Both the position numbers and the translations under genes were made by a program. A DNA stretch of 5,861 nt from an uncultured bacterium (lineage in GTDB: Bacteria > Desulfobacterota > Desulfobulbia > Desulfobulbales > Desulfobulbaceae), in contig CAITZN010000143.1 of the NCBI GenBank assembly GCA_903896915.1, positions 1 through 5,861 of the forward strand. Reading direction: 5' to 3'. The notes beneath the pieces were generated by a model. It did not search any database. It was not told the DNA's origin and saw only the letters and a list, made by a program, of their open reading frames with translations. Positions 1-5,861 of the stretch are shown here, one piece after another (the first letter of the stretch is position 1; the number at the start of each line of letters is the position of its first letter).

Positions 1-327
1 CTGCGTGCCCCGAGGGTCGCAGTTTCCTTCAATTCTTATTTTGAGACGAGAATTCTTTTTGATGAAATCCGCGTTAGTTTCGATGCGCTTAACTTGCTCG
101 CCAGTAATCTTCGAGCTATCGAACTCGAAGTAAACCGGCACCATTGGCCCTGAGGTCCGGCCTTCCATAATTCCTGAATCCGCGGTATCTAGCGACTCAG
201 CGGAACCAGCCCCTTCTGTTCCAGTTACCTGCGATGCGTCTGACTCTTTTTTGCTGCAACCCGTCAGGCTCAAGCCCAACAGGAGCACCCCCAAAGTCGC
301 CAAATACAACATTTTTTTACCGATCAT
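1..327 (-). CDS. pal: Peptidoglycan-associated lipoprotein Pal (OmpA-like domain), C-terminus cut by window edge
   Basis: This is an open frame of 109 codons running off the left edge, starting at ATG 327-325. A ribosome binding site GGGAGG lies 4 bases upstream (332-337), which supports this start over the internal Met6. The N-terminus is a lipoprotein signal: lysines at 4-5, a hydrophobic stretch 7-21, and lipobox LTGC with the lipidated cysteine at 24. Serine at +2 is compatible with outer-membrane sorting. A Ser/Thr/Gly/Ala/Glu-rich linker (about 25-62) follows. The OmpA-like domain then begins with VYFEFDSSKI (65-74) and reaches IEGNCDPRGT (99-108), where D104 and R106 fit the Pal peptidoglycan-binding loop. 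Pal proteins are usually 150-200 residues, so about a third to a half is missing. In the family, Pal links the outer membrane to peptidoglycan and works with TolA/TolB. The tolB neighbour expected in many genomes would lie upstream on this strand, but instead a divergent gene starts there, so any tol genes are elsewhere or downstream. Another OmpA-domain lipoprotein is the main alternative. Confidence 0.88.
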   Translation of the reverse strand, partial: MIGKKMLYLATLGVLLLGLSLTGCSKKESDASQVTGTEGAGSAESLDTADSGIMEGRTSGPMVPVYFEFDSSKITGEQVKRIETNADFIKKNSRLKIRIEGNCDPRGTQ

Positions 328-503
328 ACTCCCTCCCATATAAATGAATATTAAATAAAAAGCATAAGAATCAATGTACTTCACTAACTAAGAAATACAA
401 CTATTTTTTCCTGGAAAATTAATTTCCTTGCAAAAGCAAAGCAGCCTTTCTAAGCTAAAAAATTGTATATTTTCCTGAAAGATTTCCTTTTTTATTAAGA
501 ATA
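328..503. promoter_or_regulatory. Divergent AT-rich intergenic region between pal and the phosphorylase gene
   Basis: This 176-base gap separates two divergent genes, so it should hold promoters for both. No candidate is strong. Toward the phosphorylase, TTGCAA (428-433) is 17 bases from TAAGCT (451-456), and a TATATT box lies at 466-471. Toward pal, on the minus strand, TTGATT (374-369) is 15 bases from TAATAT (353-348). A perfect inverted repeat TTTTCC-T-GGAAAA occupies 406-418, and the related half TTTTCCTGAAAG occurs at 470-481, 64 bases further on. These could be an operator pair or simply AT-rich coincidence. There is no sigma-54 type GG/GC pair at the right spacing. Confidence 0.4.
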
Positions 504-2711
504 ATGATTAGTCCCATGGCATTAGAAACAACAATCACCCCCCCCCTGGCGAACGAATTACTATGTTCCAACCGCTTTGGCACATTCTTTGGCGTTACGC
601 AGCAGGTCTTCGATACTGTATGGGGAAATCTAACTAATCCTACCGGGAACACGGTCGCCTACATCTCAATGGAAATCGGCGCAGACCCTGATGTCTTTCA
701 TCCTCTTAAAAATTTTCTAGAACAACAAGAAACCTACAACAACTCCGATCCGCAACTCAACTCACTATTACAGAAATATTTGCACGGCCCTCGGAAGATT
801 CCCAATTACAGCGGCGGCCTCGGAGTACTTGCCGGCGACACACTGAAAAGTTTTGCCGATATCCATATCCCTGCTCTGGCAATCAGCCTGCTCTACCGAG
901 AAGGCTATTTTTCACAGATCGTAGACTCCAAAGTAGGTCAAATCGATCATGCGACCCGCTGGAGACCCGAAAACACGCCTTCCCTGTTTCAACTTAATGA
1001 CCCTCAGGCCCCGGATCAACCGTTGACGATTGACATCCCTTTCTACAATGGCCAACCAAAACCTACGATGATCAAGGCCCACGTCTGGATGAAAATGGAG
1101 ATCGCAGACAGGCTTGATTATTTCGTGCCTGAGTTCCTCCTAGATTACAGCCTGCCGGATGCCCCCATGTGGGTGAAAGACTCTGCACACCAGCTATACA
1201 ACGCCAAATCGACGATTATCAAAGCAAATCAACGACGCATGCTGGGTTCTGCTATATTGCCGCTTCTTGAGACGTTAGGGCTCACTGCCGGAACAATCCA
1301 CCTTAACGAACAACACGGCGTAACAGTTACCTTGCACCTCATTCTCCAAGAACTACAGGCAACCTTTGGCGAGGCCTTTCTAGACATTGCGACGGATGCT
1401 GATATCCATGCAACAGCGGAAAGAGTGTCCCGCAAGATCGTCTACACCATCCACACCCCGGTCAAGGCAGGGCACGACCGCTTTTCTCGTGATCTTTATT
1501 CAACGATAAGCCACAGGACCTTCCAACGGATTCTGAATCTGCTCGCTCATGACGACGAGGTGGGCCATGAATACAACTTTACGGCCATGGCCATGCGCAT
1601 CAACCGGGCCATCAACAGCGTCAGCCGTCTCCATCGTGATGTCACAAAAAAACAATTCCCAGCTTTTTCAAAAAAAATTAAAGCCATCACAAATGGCGTG
1701 CACCACCTTACCTGGATAAGCGATAACCGTTCCACCTGTTTTGATCAAATCCCCTCCCTGCACAACTGGCGGGAGAATCCAGGCTGTTTCGCCTCGATGT
1801 CGAGTCAAGATCTTCCGCAACTCTCCACCACCCTCCAGAAGGCCTGGAGCCAGGACAATCAGCGGTTAATCAGTTATATCAACGTGATGCTCAAAAGCCA
1901 CCGAGACCAGATGATCGAGACCTGGATTGATCCACCCAATCATCTCTCCAGTCTCCCCGAAACCGAGTGGCTTCATCCCGGCGTTTTCACCATCGGTTTC
2001 GCTCGGAGATTCTCCACATATAAACGAGCTGATCTCATTCTTGACGATATCGGTCGACTCTCCGATATCCTCATCAAAAATAACTGGCCCGTCAATTTTA
2101 TCTTTGCCGGCAAAGCCCACCCTGCGGATGAACCAGGGAAATCTGTCCTCAAATTGATTCTTGACAGTCAAAAAGAACTCTATACCCGCAGCAACGGGCT
2201 GGGAAAACTTATCTTTATCCCAGGCTACGATATGTGTGTTGCAAAAATCATGGTCGCTGGAGTGCATGCATGGCTCAACAGTCCCAAAAGACCGCTCGAA
2301 GCCAGCGGTACGAGTGGCATGAAAGCAGCCATGAACGGTGTCCCCAACATAAGCATTATGGATGGTTGGTGGGTTGAAGGATATCATGAAGGGCTAACAG
2401 GTTGGAAATTTGGGCACGAGGGAACGGTGGAAGATGCCGATCTCAGTGAAACCCCAGATTCACTGCTCTATACGGAAGATGCCAACGCTTTTTATGAGCT
2501 ACTGCCATCCGTCTTGGAAATATTTTACAATCAGCCGAAATTGTTTCTGTCACGAGCGCTCAGCAACCTGCAACTCAACATCCCCATCTTCAATACTCAC
2601 AGGATGGCGGCCGAATATGTTAAACAGTATGACCTACAGCTTGATCCGCAGCTAGAGGTTAATATTGACAGATTTTGTCAACTCTATCAGAGCGAACAAG
2701 CTACGGAATAG
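504..2711 (+). CDS. glgP: Alpha-glucan (glycogen) phosphorylase, PLP-dependent GT35 family
   Basis: This complete 735-residue enzyme cleaves terminal alpha-1,4 bonds of glycogen or maltodextrin with phosphate, giving glucose-1-phosphate in the cytoplasm. Family landmarks occur in order: YISMEIG (53-59), NYSGGLGVLAGD (101-112), HLNEQHG (266-272), HTPVKAGHD (317-325), FARRFSTYKR (499-508, phosphate/PLP-binding basic residues), AGKAHPADEPGK (from 535) and EASGTSGMK (599-607). K607 is the expected pyridoxal-phosphate lysine. A family-typical GWW segment follows. The pattern is that of the compact 'alpha-glucan family' phosphorylases rather than the longer MalP/GlgP type, and it lacks the extra N-terminal domain (DUF3417) of some relatives. 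The usual NEGHA motif reads NEQHG here. The start is uncertain: ATG 504 and ATG 516 are both in frame and neither has a clear Shine-Dalgarno sequence. No other glycogen genes are in view. It is divergent from pal, and no U-tract terminator follows. Confidence 0.93.
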   Translation: MISPMALETTITPPLANELLCSNRFGTFFGVTQQVFDTVWGNLTNPTGNTVAYISMEIGADPDVFHPLKNFLEQQETYNNSDPQLNSLLQKYLHGPRKIPNYSGGLGVLAGDTLKSFADIHIPALAISLLYREGYFSQIVDSKVGQIDHATRWRPENTPSLFQLNDPQAPDQPLTIDIPFYNGQPKPTMIKAHVWMKMEIADRLDYFVPEFLLDYSLPDAPMWVKDSAHQLYNAKSTIIKANQRRMLGSAILPLLETLGLTAGTIHLNEQHGVTVTLHLILQELQATFGEAFLDIATDADIHATAERVSRKIVYTIHTPVKAGHDRFSRDLYSTISHRTFQRILNLLAHDDEVGHEYNFTAMAMRINRAINSVSRLHRDVTKKQFPAFSKKIKAITNGVHHLTWISDNRSTCFDQIPSLHNWRENPGCFASMSSQDLPQLSTTLQKAWSQDNQRLISYINVMLKSHRDQMIETWIDPPNHLSSLPETEWLHPGVFTIGFARRFSTYKRADLILDDIGRLSDILIKNNWPVNFIFAGKAHPADEPGKSVLKLILDSQKELYTRSNGLGKLIFIPGYDMCVAKIMVAGVHAWLNSPKRPLEASGTSGMKAAMNGVPNISIMDGWWVEGYHEGLTGWKFGHEGTVEDADLSETPDSLLYTEDANAFYELLPSVLEIFYNQPKLFLSRALSNLQLNIPIFNTHRMAAEYVKQYDLQLDPQLEVNIDRFCQLYQSEQATE

Positions 2712-2790
2712 ACATACTCCAATCACCGTTTCCTCCAGACAGAAATGTCAAACGAATACCAAAATGGCCTTTTCCTGTACAAAAGCAGTG

Positions 2791-2816
2791 CTTATCACTG
2801 TGAGTTACAGTATAAG
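2791..2816. repeat. Inverted repeat, 10-bp stem with one bulge, 5-base loop
   Basis: CTTAT-c-ACTGT (2791-2801) is mirrored by ACAGT-ATAAG (2807-2816) around the loop GAGTT (2802-2806). Ten bases pair with a single unpaired C at 2796. It lies 79 bases after the phosphorylase stop codon. There is no T run after it on the plus strand, so it is not a textbook intrinsic terminator. It could stabilise the 3' end of the mRNA or be a protein-binding site. An overlapping alternative stem, CAGTG/CACTG (2786-2790 with 2796-2800), is also possible. Confidence 0.6.
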
Positions 2817-2993
2817 AACCTTCACTCTCCACTTCGCATAAACTTCCAAATTAAAAGAGGTGGTGATTTGCCCAATCATCTGTTGCGGACAGTTTGGAGA
2901 TATTTTTTTAGACACGTTACCAAAAAATACCTATTACATAATTCCCCGCTGACTACGCCTGAAAATTCAGAGCATATTACTGACCCTACCGGC

Positions 2994-3017
2994 TGTGGGA
3001 AGCGAGAAGTCCCTACA
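2994..3017. repeat. Imperfect inverted repeat upstream of the two-gene unit
   Basis: TGTGGGA (2994-3000) pairs with TCCCTACA (3010-3017) leaving one bulged A and a 9-base purine-rich loop. It ends 12 bases before a possible -35 box and about 100 bases before the next start codon. As RNA it would form a short hairpin, and as DNA it could be an operator. There is no T run after it. Confidence 0.45.
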
Positions 3018-3028
3018 GAAATATAAAA

Positions 3029-3060
3029 TTGACTAATAGCTGATTGATCGTCTGTATAAC
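3029..3060 (+). promoter_or_regulatory. Weak sigma-70-like promoter candidate for the two-gene unit
   Basis: TTGACT (3029-3034) and TATAAC (3055-3060) each match the consensus at five of six positions, but the spacer is 20 bases against an optimum near 17. TG directly precedes TATAAC, without the extra base of a true extended -10. Its position about 57 bases before ATG 3117 is suitable. The spacing keeps this tentative. Confidence 0.27.
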
Positions 3061-3116
3061 AAGACCCAATAAAAACAGAAACCGATCCGACGCTATCACT
3101 GACTGAGGAGTACACC

Positions 3117-3539
3117 ATGGCCCGCCACATCAACCCCAGTAATTCAACCAATAAAACCATTGACGCCATCGACCGAAAAAGAGAGCGCGAACGACAATTC
3201 ATGTTGAAAAAAGCCCGTGAACTCTCCCAGGAACTAGCAATATCACTGGTTCAGCGCCTACTGGATCTCCACATAATCGAAACCAATTCGGTCCAGACCA
3301 TTCAAGAGGTCATGGAAAAACAGCTGCAACGTATGAGTGATTTAGAAGAATTCGACATGCAGTTCAAAATAGCCCCAATCAGAAATCTTACTCAGGATCC
3401 GAATGTGATCAGCCTCTATCTTACCCAATTTATCATTGAAGACCTGATCGATCATACCAATATCCAAGATGTGTTCGGCGATGACATGGATATTTACCGG
3501 GCGGTTGATTCTGTTCTCGGAAAAATTCGCCCCCGGTAA
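3117..3539 (+). CDS. Small helical protein of unknown function, upstream partner of the radical SAM gene
   Basis: I do not recognise this 140-residue protein. The start is well supported: GAGGAG (3105-3110) lies 6 bases before ATG 3117, the best ribosome binding site in the window. The protein has no signal peptide, no membrane segment and no cysteine. Residues 19-36 are densely charged (RKRERER, then KKARE) and lead into a likely long helix (about 20-50). A second amphipathic helix spans about 57-80, and a third about 94-110 with the hydrophobic run LYLTQFIIEDLI. An acidic stretch (FGDDMD, 120-125) and a short C-terminal helix follow. The high helix content with Leu/Ile periodicity suggests a cytoplasmic protein that packs against a partner. 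It ends 12 bases before the radical SAM gene on the same strand, so the two are probably co-transcribed. A role as substrate, adaptor or unrelated small gene cannot be told apart here. Confidence 0.85.
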   Translation: MARHINPSNSTNKTIDAIDRKRERERQFMLKKARELSQELAISLVQRLLDLHIIETNSVQTIQEVMEKQLQRMSDLEEFDMQFKIAPIRNLTQDPNVISLYLTQFIIEDLIDHTNIQDVFGDDMDIYRAVDSVLGKIRPR

Positions 3540-3551
3540 CTATTTCCGATT

Positions 3552-4847
3552 ATGGCTGTTTCTCGCCTGAAAACTCTTCCATCACTGCTTTTTGCCACCA
3601 ATAACGGAAAAATACTGAATTATAGCGGCCTACACATGGCCGGTGCTGCCGCAGGCCGCTTTTTCAAACCCCTTATTGAAGATCTAATCGAACTGCCCCC
3701 TGGGAGTGAATTATTCACGTTACCAGGGCGTCTGCCGGTAGGCATTGAACTGCAAAGTAACCAACCAGCACTGCTCGACTCCAACCCTTATAATGCTGGC
3801 GAATCTATTCAGGCAGTTGCCGCCTTCATGGCTCCGGCCCATACCGCAATCTACACCGCTGCCTACGAAAATCGCGCCTCAAAAGATTCTCTGTTGCCGC
3901 TCTTCGCCTACACTGCCGTGGGGTGGGCCGAGGGGAAATTCTGGGTCGCCGGTTTCCGTAGCGATATGGACTGCCGGCAGGATGCCGATCAATTCGATCA
4001 ACGGCGCCTTGAACGGCGCACGCAGAAACAACTCCAACGACATGCGGGCAATCGTCTTATACAGCATTTAGGCAAATGTTGCCTGACCTATGGCTGTCCA
4101 GCGGCTCGCAACTATTTCCTGGGCCGTTGGGAAGCCCCTCTGCCCTGCTCACCCTCCTGTAACGCTTCCTGTGCAGGCTGCATTTCACTCCAACCTTCCG
4201 GTTGCTGCCCCTCCACGCAAGATCGAATCAATTTTGTCCCTACGGAAAGAGAAATTGCCGAAATTGCAATAGATCATCTACAAAAAGCAGCCAAGCCCAT
4301 TGTCAGCTTTGGTCAAGGTTGCGAGGGTGAACCGCTGCTGCAGGCTGAAATCATAGAAAAGAGCATTCGCCTAATCCGATCACGGACCGATCGAGGCACC
4401 ATCAATCTGAACACTAACGGTAGTCTTCCTGACGCTGTAGATCGTCTTGCCAAGGCCGGCCTCGATTCGATCCGTATTTCCATGAACAGCGCTCAAGCAG
4501 AAATACACCACCGCTATTATCAGCCCAAAGGCTTTTCCTTAACAGATGTCTGCCGCTCCATTGTGGTGATGAAACAACATAACCGTCACGTTTCTCTCAA
4601 TTATTTCATCCTACCCGGTTGCACCGACGATCCGGTCGAATTCGCCGCACTTTCGGAACTCATTTCGGAATATCACCCTGACTTCATTCAGTTGCGCAAC
4701 CTGAACATGGATCCTGAATACTATCTTCGGGTCATCGGCCATACTACCACCGCTCCGCCGCTCGGAATCAGGAACTGGCTGGCAAGGCTCAAGGCAAAAT
4801 TTCCGATGCTCGGCTTTGGTTACTACAATCCACCTCTGTACCCCTGA
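3552..4847 (+). CDS. Uncharacterised radical SAM protein with extra cysteine clusters
   Basis: This is a 431-residue, probably cytoplasmic protein. The radical SAM motif is CxxxCxxC at C203, C207 and C210, expected to hold the [4Fe-4S] cluster that cleaves S-adenosylmethionine. It is followed by FGQGCEGEP (253-261, a GE/SAM-binding type segment), NTNGS, IRISMNSA and NYFILPGCTD, which fit successive strands of the radical SAM barrel. About 200 residues precede the motif, a much longer N-terminal region than in minimal family members, with LPPGSELFTLPGRLPVGI and PLFAYTAVGWAEGKFW. Further cysteines lie at 176, 177, 182, 199, 218, 219 and 257. Those at 176-219 flank the motif and might ligate an auxiliary iron-sulfur centre, which is an inference. 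I recall very similar wording in unnamed radical SAM proteins of Desulfobacterota, but know no function. ATG 3552 has no visible Shine-Dalgarno and sits 12 bases after the previous stop, suggesting translational coupling. The 3' end overlaps the convergent dus gene by 59 bases. Confidence 0.9.
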   Translation: MAVSRLKTLPSLLFATNNGKILNYSGLHMAGAAAGRFFKPLIEDLIELPPGSELFTLPGRLPVGIELQSNQPALLDSNPYNAGESIQAVAAFMAPAHTAIYTAAYENRASKDSLLPLFAYTAVGWAEGKFWVAGFRSDMDCRQDADQFDQRRLERRTQKQLQRHAGNRLIQHLGKCCLTYGCPAARNYFLGRWEAPLPCSPSCNASCAGCISLQPSGCCPSTQDRINFVPTEREIAEIAIDHLQKAAKPIVSFGQGCEGEPLLQAEIIEKSIRLIRSRTDRGTINLNTNGSLPDAVDRLAKAGLDSIRISMNSAQAEIHHRYYQPKGFSLTDVCRSIVVMKQHNRHVSLNYFILPGCTDDPVEFAALSELISEYHPDFIQLRNLNMDPEYYLRVIGHTTTAPPLGIRNWLARLKAKFPMLGFGYYNPPLYP

Positions 4848-5850
4848 CAGCCAAAGCAAAGGGTGATGTCAGTCGGACCGCGCCATTAGGATCGTTCTCC
4901 GAAAAAAAATCAAAGGACCGCGACCAGGCTTCCTCTAGTGAAACACTCGCTTGCACTTTGGAGGCGAGATGATGACCAAAAAAATAATTTTTGGCGAAAT
5001 AGTGAGTGAATTCTTTGAGACGGCCAAGTCGCCGATCGGGTTGAAAACGTTCAACCAACGCCATTATAAATTTCTGATAAAGATACGGAAGACAAACTAC
5101 AGGCTCCGGGATTTCCATCTTATAAATGTCTCGGGCAATAACCGCAAATATCCATGGAGCCCTTGCTGCCGCACGCCCGATCATTAGCCCGTCAGCTCCG
5201 CTTTCCTTGATACAGGTGCGGGCGCTGGCAACCGAATCGATAGAGCCATTAGCAACCACGGGAATATCAATCCACTCCTTCACCTTGGCGACCCACTCCC
5301 ACCTAGGACACCTAGCAAAAGATTCCGAGCGCAAACGGGCATGAACGGTAAGCATGTCTATCCCCTCGCCGGCAAGCATCAAGCAAAAATTCCGAAGTTT
5401 TTGTGCATCCAAAGTCTCGCCAAGCCTAATTTTCGCGGTCAGAGGTAGCGAGGTGTTTTTCCGCGCACAATGCACAATCTTTTGCACCTTTGCGGGGTCA
5501 TCCATTAAACTGCTACCTCCTCCCACTTTACGAACCAAAGGTGCCGGACAGCCAAGGTTGATATCAACGACATCAGCCTTGAAACGATGCAGAGCCGAAA
5601 ACACATTTGGAATGTTGTTCTCTCCCACCAATAGCAGTTGATAGGAGAGGGGGGTCTCTTGCGGCATTCTTATTAGATAGGGGGAATATAGAGCATTCTC
5701 CGCTGGCAAGCGCACCGCCGATAACATTTCCGTGCTTAAAAGCCCAACCCCACCGAATTCGAGGATATTTGTGCGTAAGGCTGAATGCGTCAAGCCCGCC
5801 ATTGGAGCCAACAAAAGCGGTGGCCATATTTTTTTATGCCCAATAATCAT
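4789..5850 (-). CDS. dus: tRNA-dihydrouridine synthase (Dus family)
   Basis: This 353-residue FMN enzyme reduces uridine to dihydrouridine in the D-loop region of tRNA using NADPH. Signatures in order: LLLAPMAGLT (12-21, FMN-binding start of the TIM barrel), EMLSA (41-45), QLLL (71-74), DINLGCPAPLVRKVGGG (96-112) with catalytic C101, K140 in TAKIRLG, H170 in TVHAR, VANGSI (199-204) and GLMIGRAAARAPWIF (221-235), the phosphate-binding end. A helical C-terminal domain (about 255-319) carries the RRLGRLKEF segment typical of the family. Length is at the upper end of the usual range because about 30 residues trail the domain, and the last 19 or so lie in the overlap with the radical SAM gene. Which Dus subtype (A, B, C) cannot be decided, though the NLGCPAP wording is closer to B/C. 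Only 11 bases precede ATG 5850 here; they contain no Shine-Dalgarno and no in-frame stop, so the start could lie further upstream. Confidence 0.93.
   Translation of the reverse strand: MIIGHKKIWPPLLLAPMAGLTHSALRTNILEFGGVGLLSTEMLSAVRLPAENALYSPYLIRMPQETPLSYQLLLVGENNIPNVFSALHRFKADVVDINLGCPAPLVRKVGGGSSLMDDPAKVQKIVHCARKNTSLPLTAKIRLGETLDAQKLRNFCLMLAGEGIDMLTVHARLRSESFARCPRWEWVAKVKEWIDIPVVANGSIDSVASARTCIKESGADGLMIGRAAARAPWIFAVIARDIYKMEIPEPVVCLPYLYQKFIMALVERFQPDRRLGRLKEFTHYFAKNYFFGHHLASKVQASVSLEEAWSRSFDFFSENDPNGAVRLTSPFALAVRGTEVDCSNQSRASEILP
4844..4872. repeat. Inverted repeat at the convergent gene junction
   Basis: CTGACA (4844-4849) and TGTCAG (4867-4872) are perfect mirror arms with a 17-base loop, and the left arm contains the stop codon of the radical SAM gene. 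A second, competing pair, GCTTTGG (4813-4819) with CCAAAGC (4851-4857), overlaps it. Neither is followed by a T run. They may help end transcription between the convergent genes, but the long loops make this weak. Confidence 0.3.
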
Positions 5851-5861
5851 ATTGGTTTGCC

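Larger units (their letters stand above)
2712..3116. other. 405-base intergenic stretch without a convincing gene
   Basis: The gap lies between the phosphorylase stop and the small helical gene. An open frame of 93 codons (2745-3026, plus strand) exists, but ATG 2745 has no ribosome binding site and its product matches nothing I recognise. Within the same frame, a TTG codon at 2868 follows an AGAGGTGG sequence (2858-2865) that could act as a Shine-Dalgarno, which leaves a small chance of a 52-residue peptide ending at 3026. The clear contents are two inverted repeats (2791-2816 and 2994-3017) and a weak promoter candidate (3029-3060). I see no tRNA, no insertion-sequence ends and no hairpin with a run of T that would be a standard terminator. 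Confidence 0.5.

Noticed and set aside
412..433. Possible sigma-54 promoter (TGG ... TTGC) upstream of the phosphorylase gene
   Set aside because: The GG and GC pairs are 15 bases apart rather than the required 10.
1645..1679. Two A-AAA-AAA slippery sequences in the phosphorylase gene, considered for programmed frameshifting
   Set aside because: The main frame continues through both into essential family motifs, and I see no downstream stimulatory hairpin or sensible shifted product. Lys-rich codons explain the A runs.
1866..2387. Minus-strand open frame of 173 codons inside the phosphorylase gene
   Set aside because: It lies wholly antisense to conserved phosphorylase motifs, including the PLP-lysine region, and its translation has no domain-like character, so it is a shadow frame.
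2745..3026. Open frame of 93 codons downstream of the phosphorylase
   Set aside because: It has no ribosome binding site at its ATG and no recognisable domain, and it spans both inverted repeats. I also considered a decayed transposase end because of the hairpin near its stop, but no diagnostic motif is present.
2876..3202. Minus-strand open frame of 108 codons overlapping the start of the small helical gene
   Set aside because: It is antisense to the well-supported start and ribosome binding site of the 3117-3539 gene, and the product is Ser/Val-rich with no recognisable motif.
3745..4071. Plus-strand open frame of 108 codons inside the radical SAM gene
   Set aside because: It is out of frame with the conserved N-terminal region of the radical SAM protein, which is intact across this span, so no frameshift is needed to explain it.

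Overview
The window looks like ordinary chromosomal DNA of a Gram-negative bacterium. A Tol-Pal lipoprotein (Pal) implies an outer membrane. The wording of Pal, of the compact alpha-glucan phosphorylase and of the radical SAM protein reminds me most of Desulfobacterota (Desulfobulbales-like sulfate reducers). That placement is an impression from protein motifs, not a search result. Coding regions have moderate GC and the gaps are AT-rich. I see no transposase, integrase, CRISPR array, tRNA or rRNA.

Layout, left to right: (1) 1-327, minus strand, the N-terminal part of a Pal-type OmpA-domain lipoprotein cut by the window edge. (2) 328-503, a divergent AT-rich promoter region with a repeated palindrome-like motif. 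(3) 504-2711, plus strand, a complete alpha-glucan (glycogen) phosphorylase. (4) 2712-3116, a 405-base gap with no convincing gene, holding two hairpin-capable inverted repeats and a weak promoter candidate. (5) 3117-3539 and 3552-4847, plus strand, a two-gene unit: an unrecognised 140-residue helical protein, then a 431-residue uncharacterised radical SAM protein rich in cysteines. (6) 4789-5850, minus strand, a tRNA-dihydrouridine synthase whose 3' end overlaps the radical SAM gene tail-to-tail by 59 bases.

The genes do not form one pathway. Pal maintains the envelope, the phosphorylase releases glucose-1-phosphate from storage glucan, and Dus modifies tRNA. The only candidate for an undescribed system is the small helical protein plus radical SAM enzyme pair. 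It has a close 12-base junction, a strong ribosome binding site only on the first gene, and extra cysteines around the radical SAM motif. Its substrate cannot be read from the sequence.
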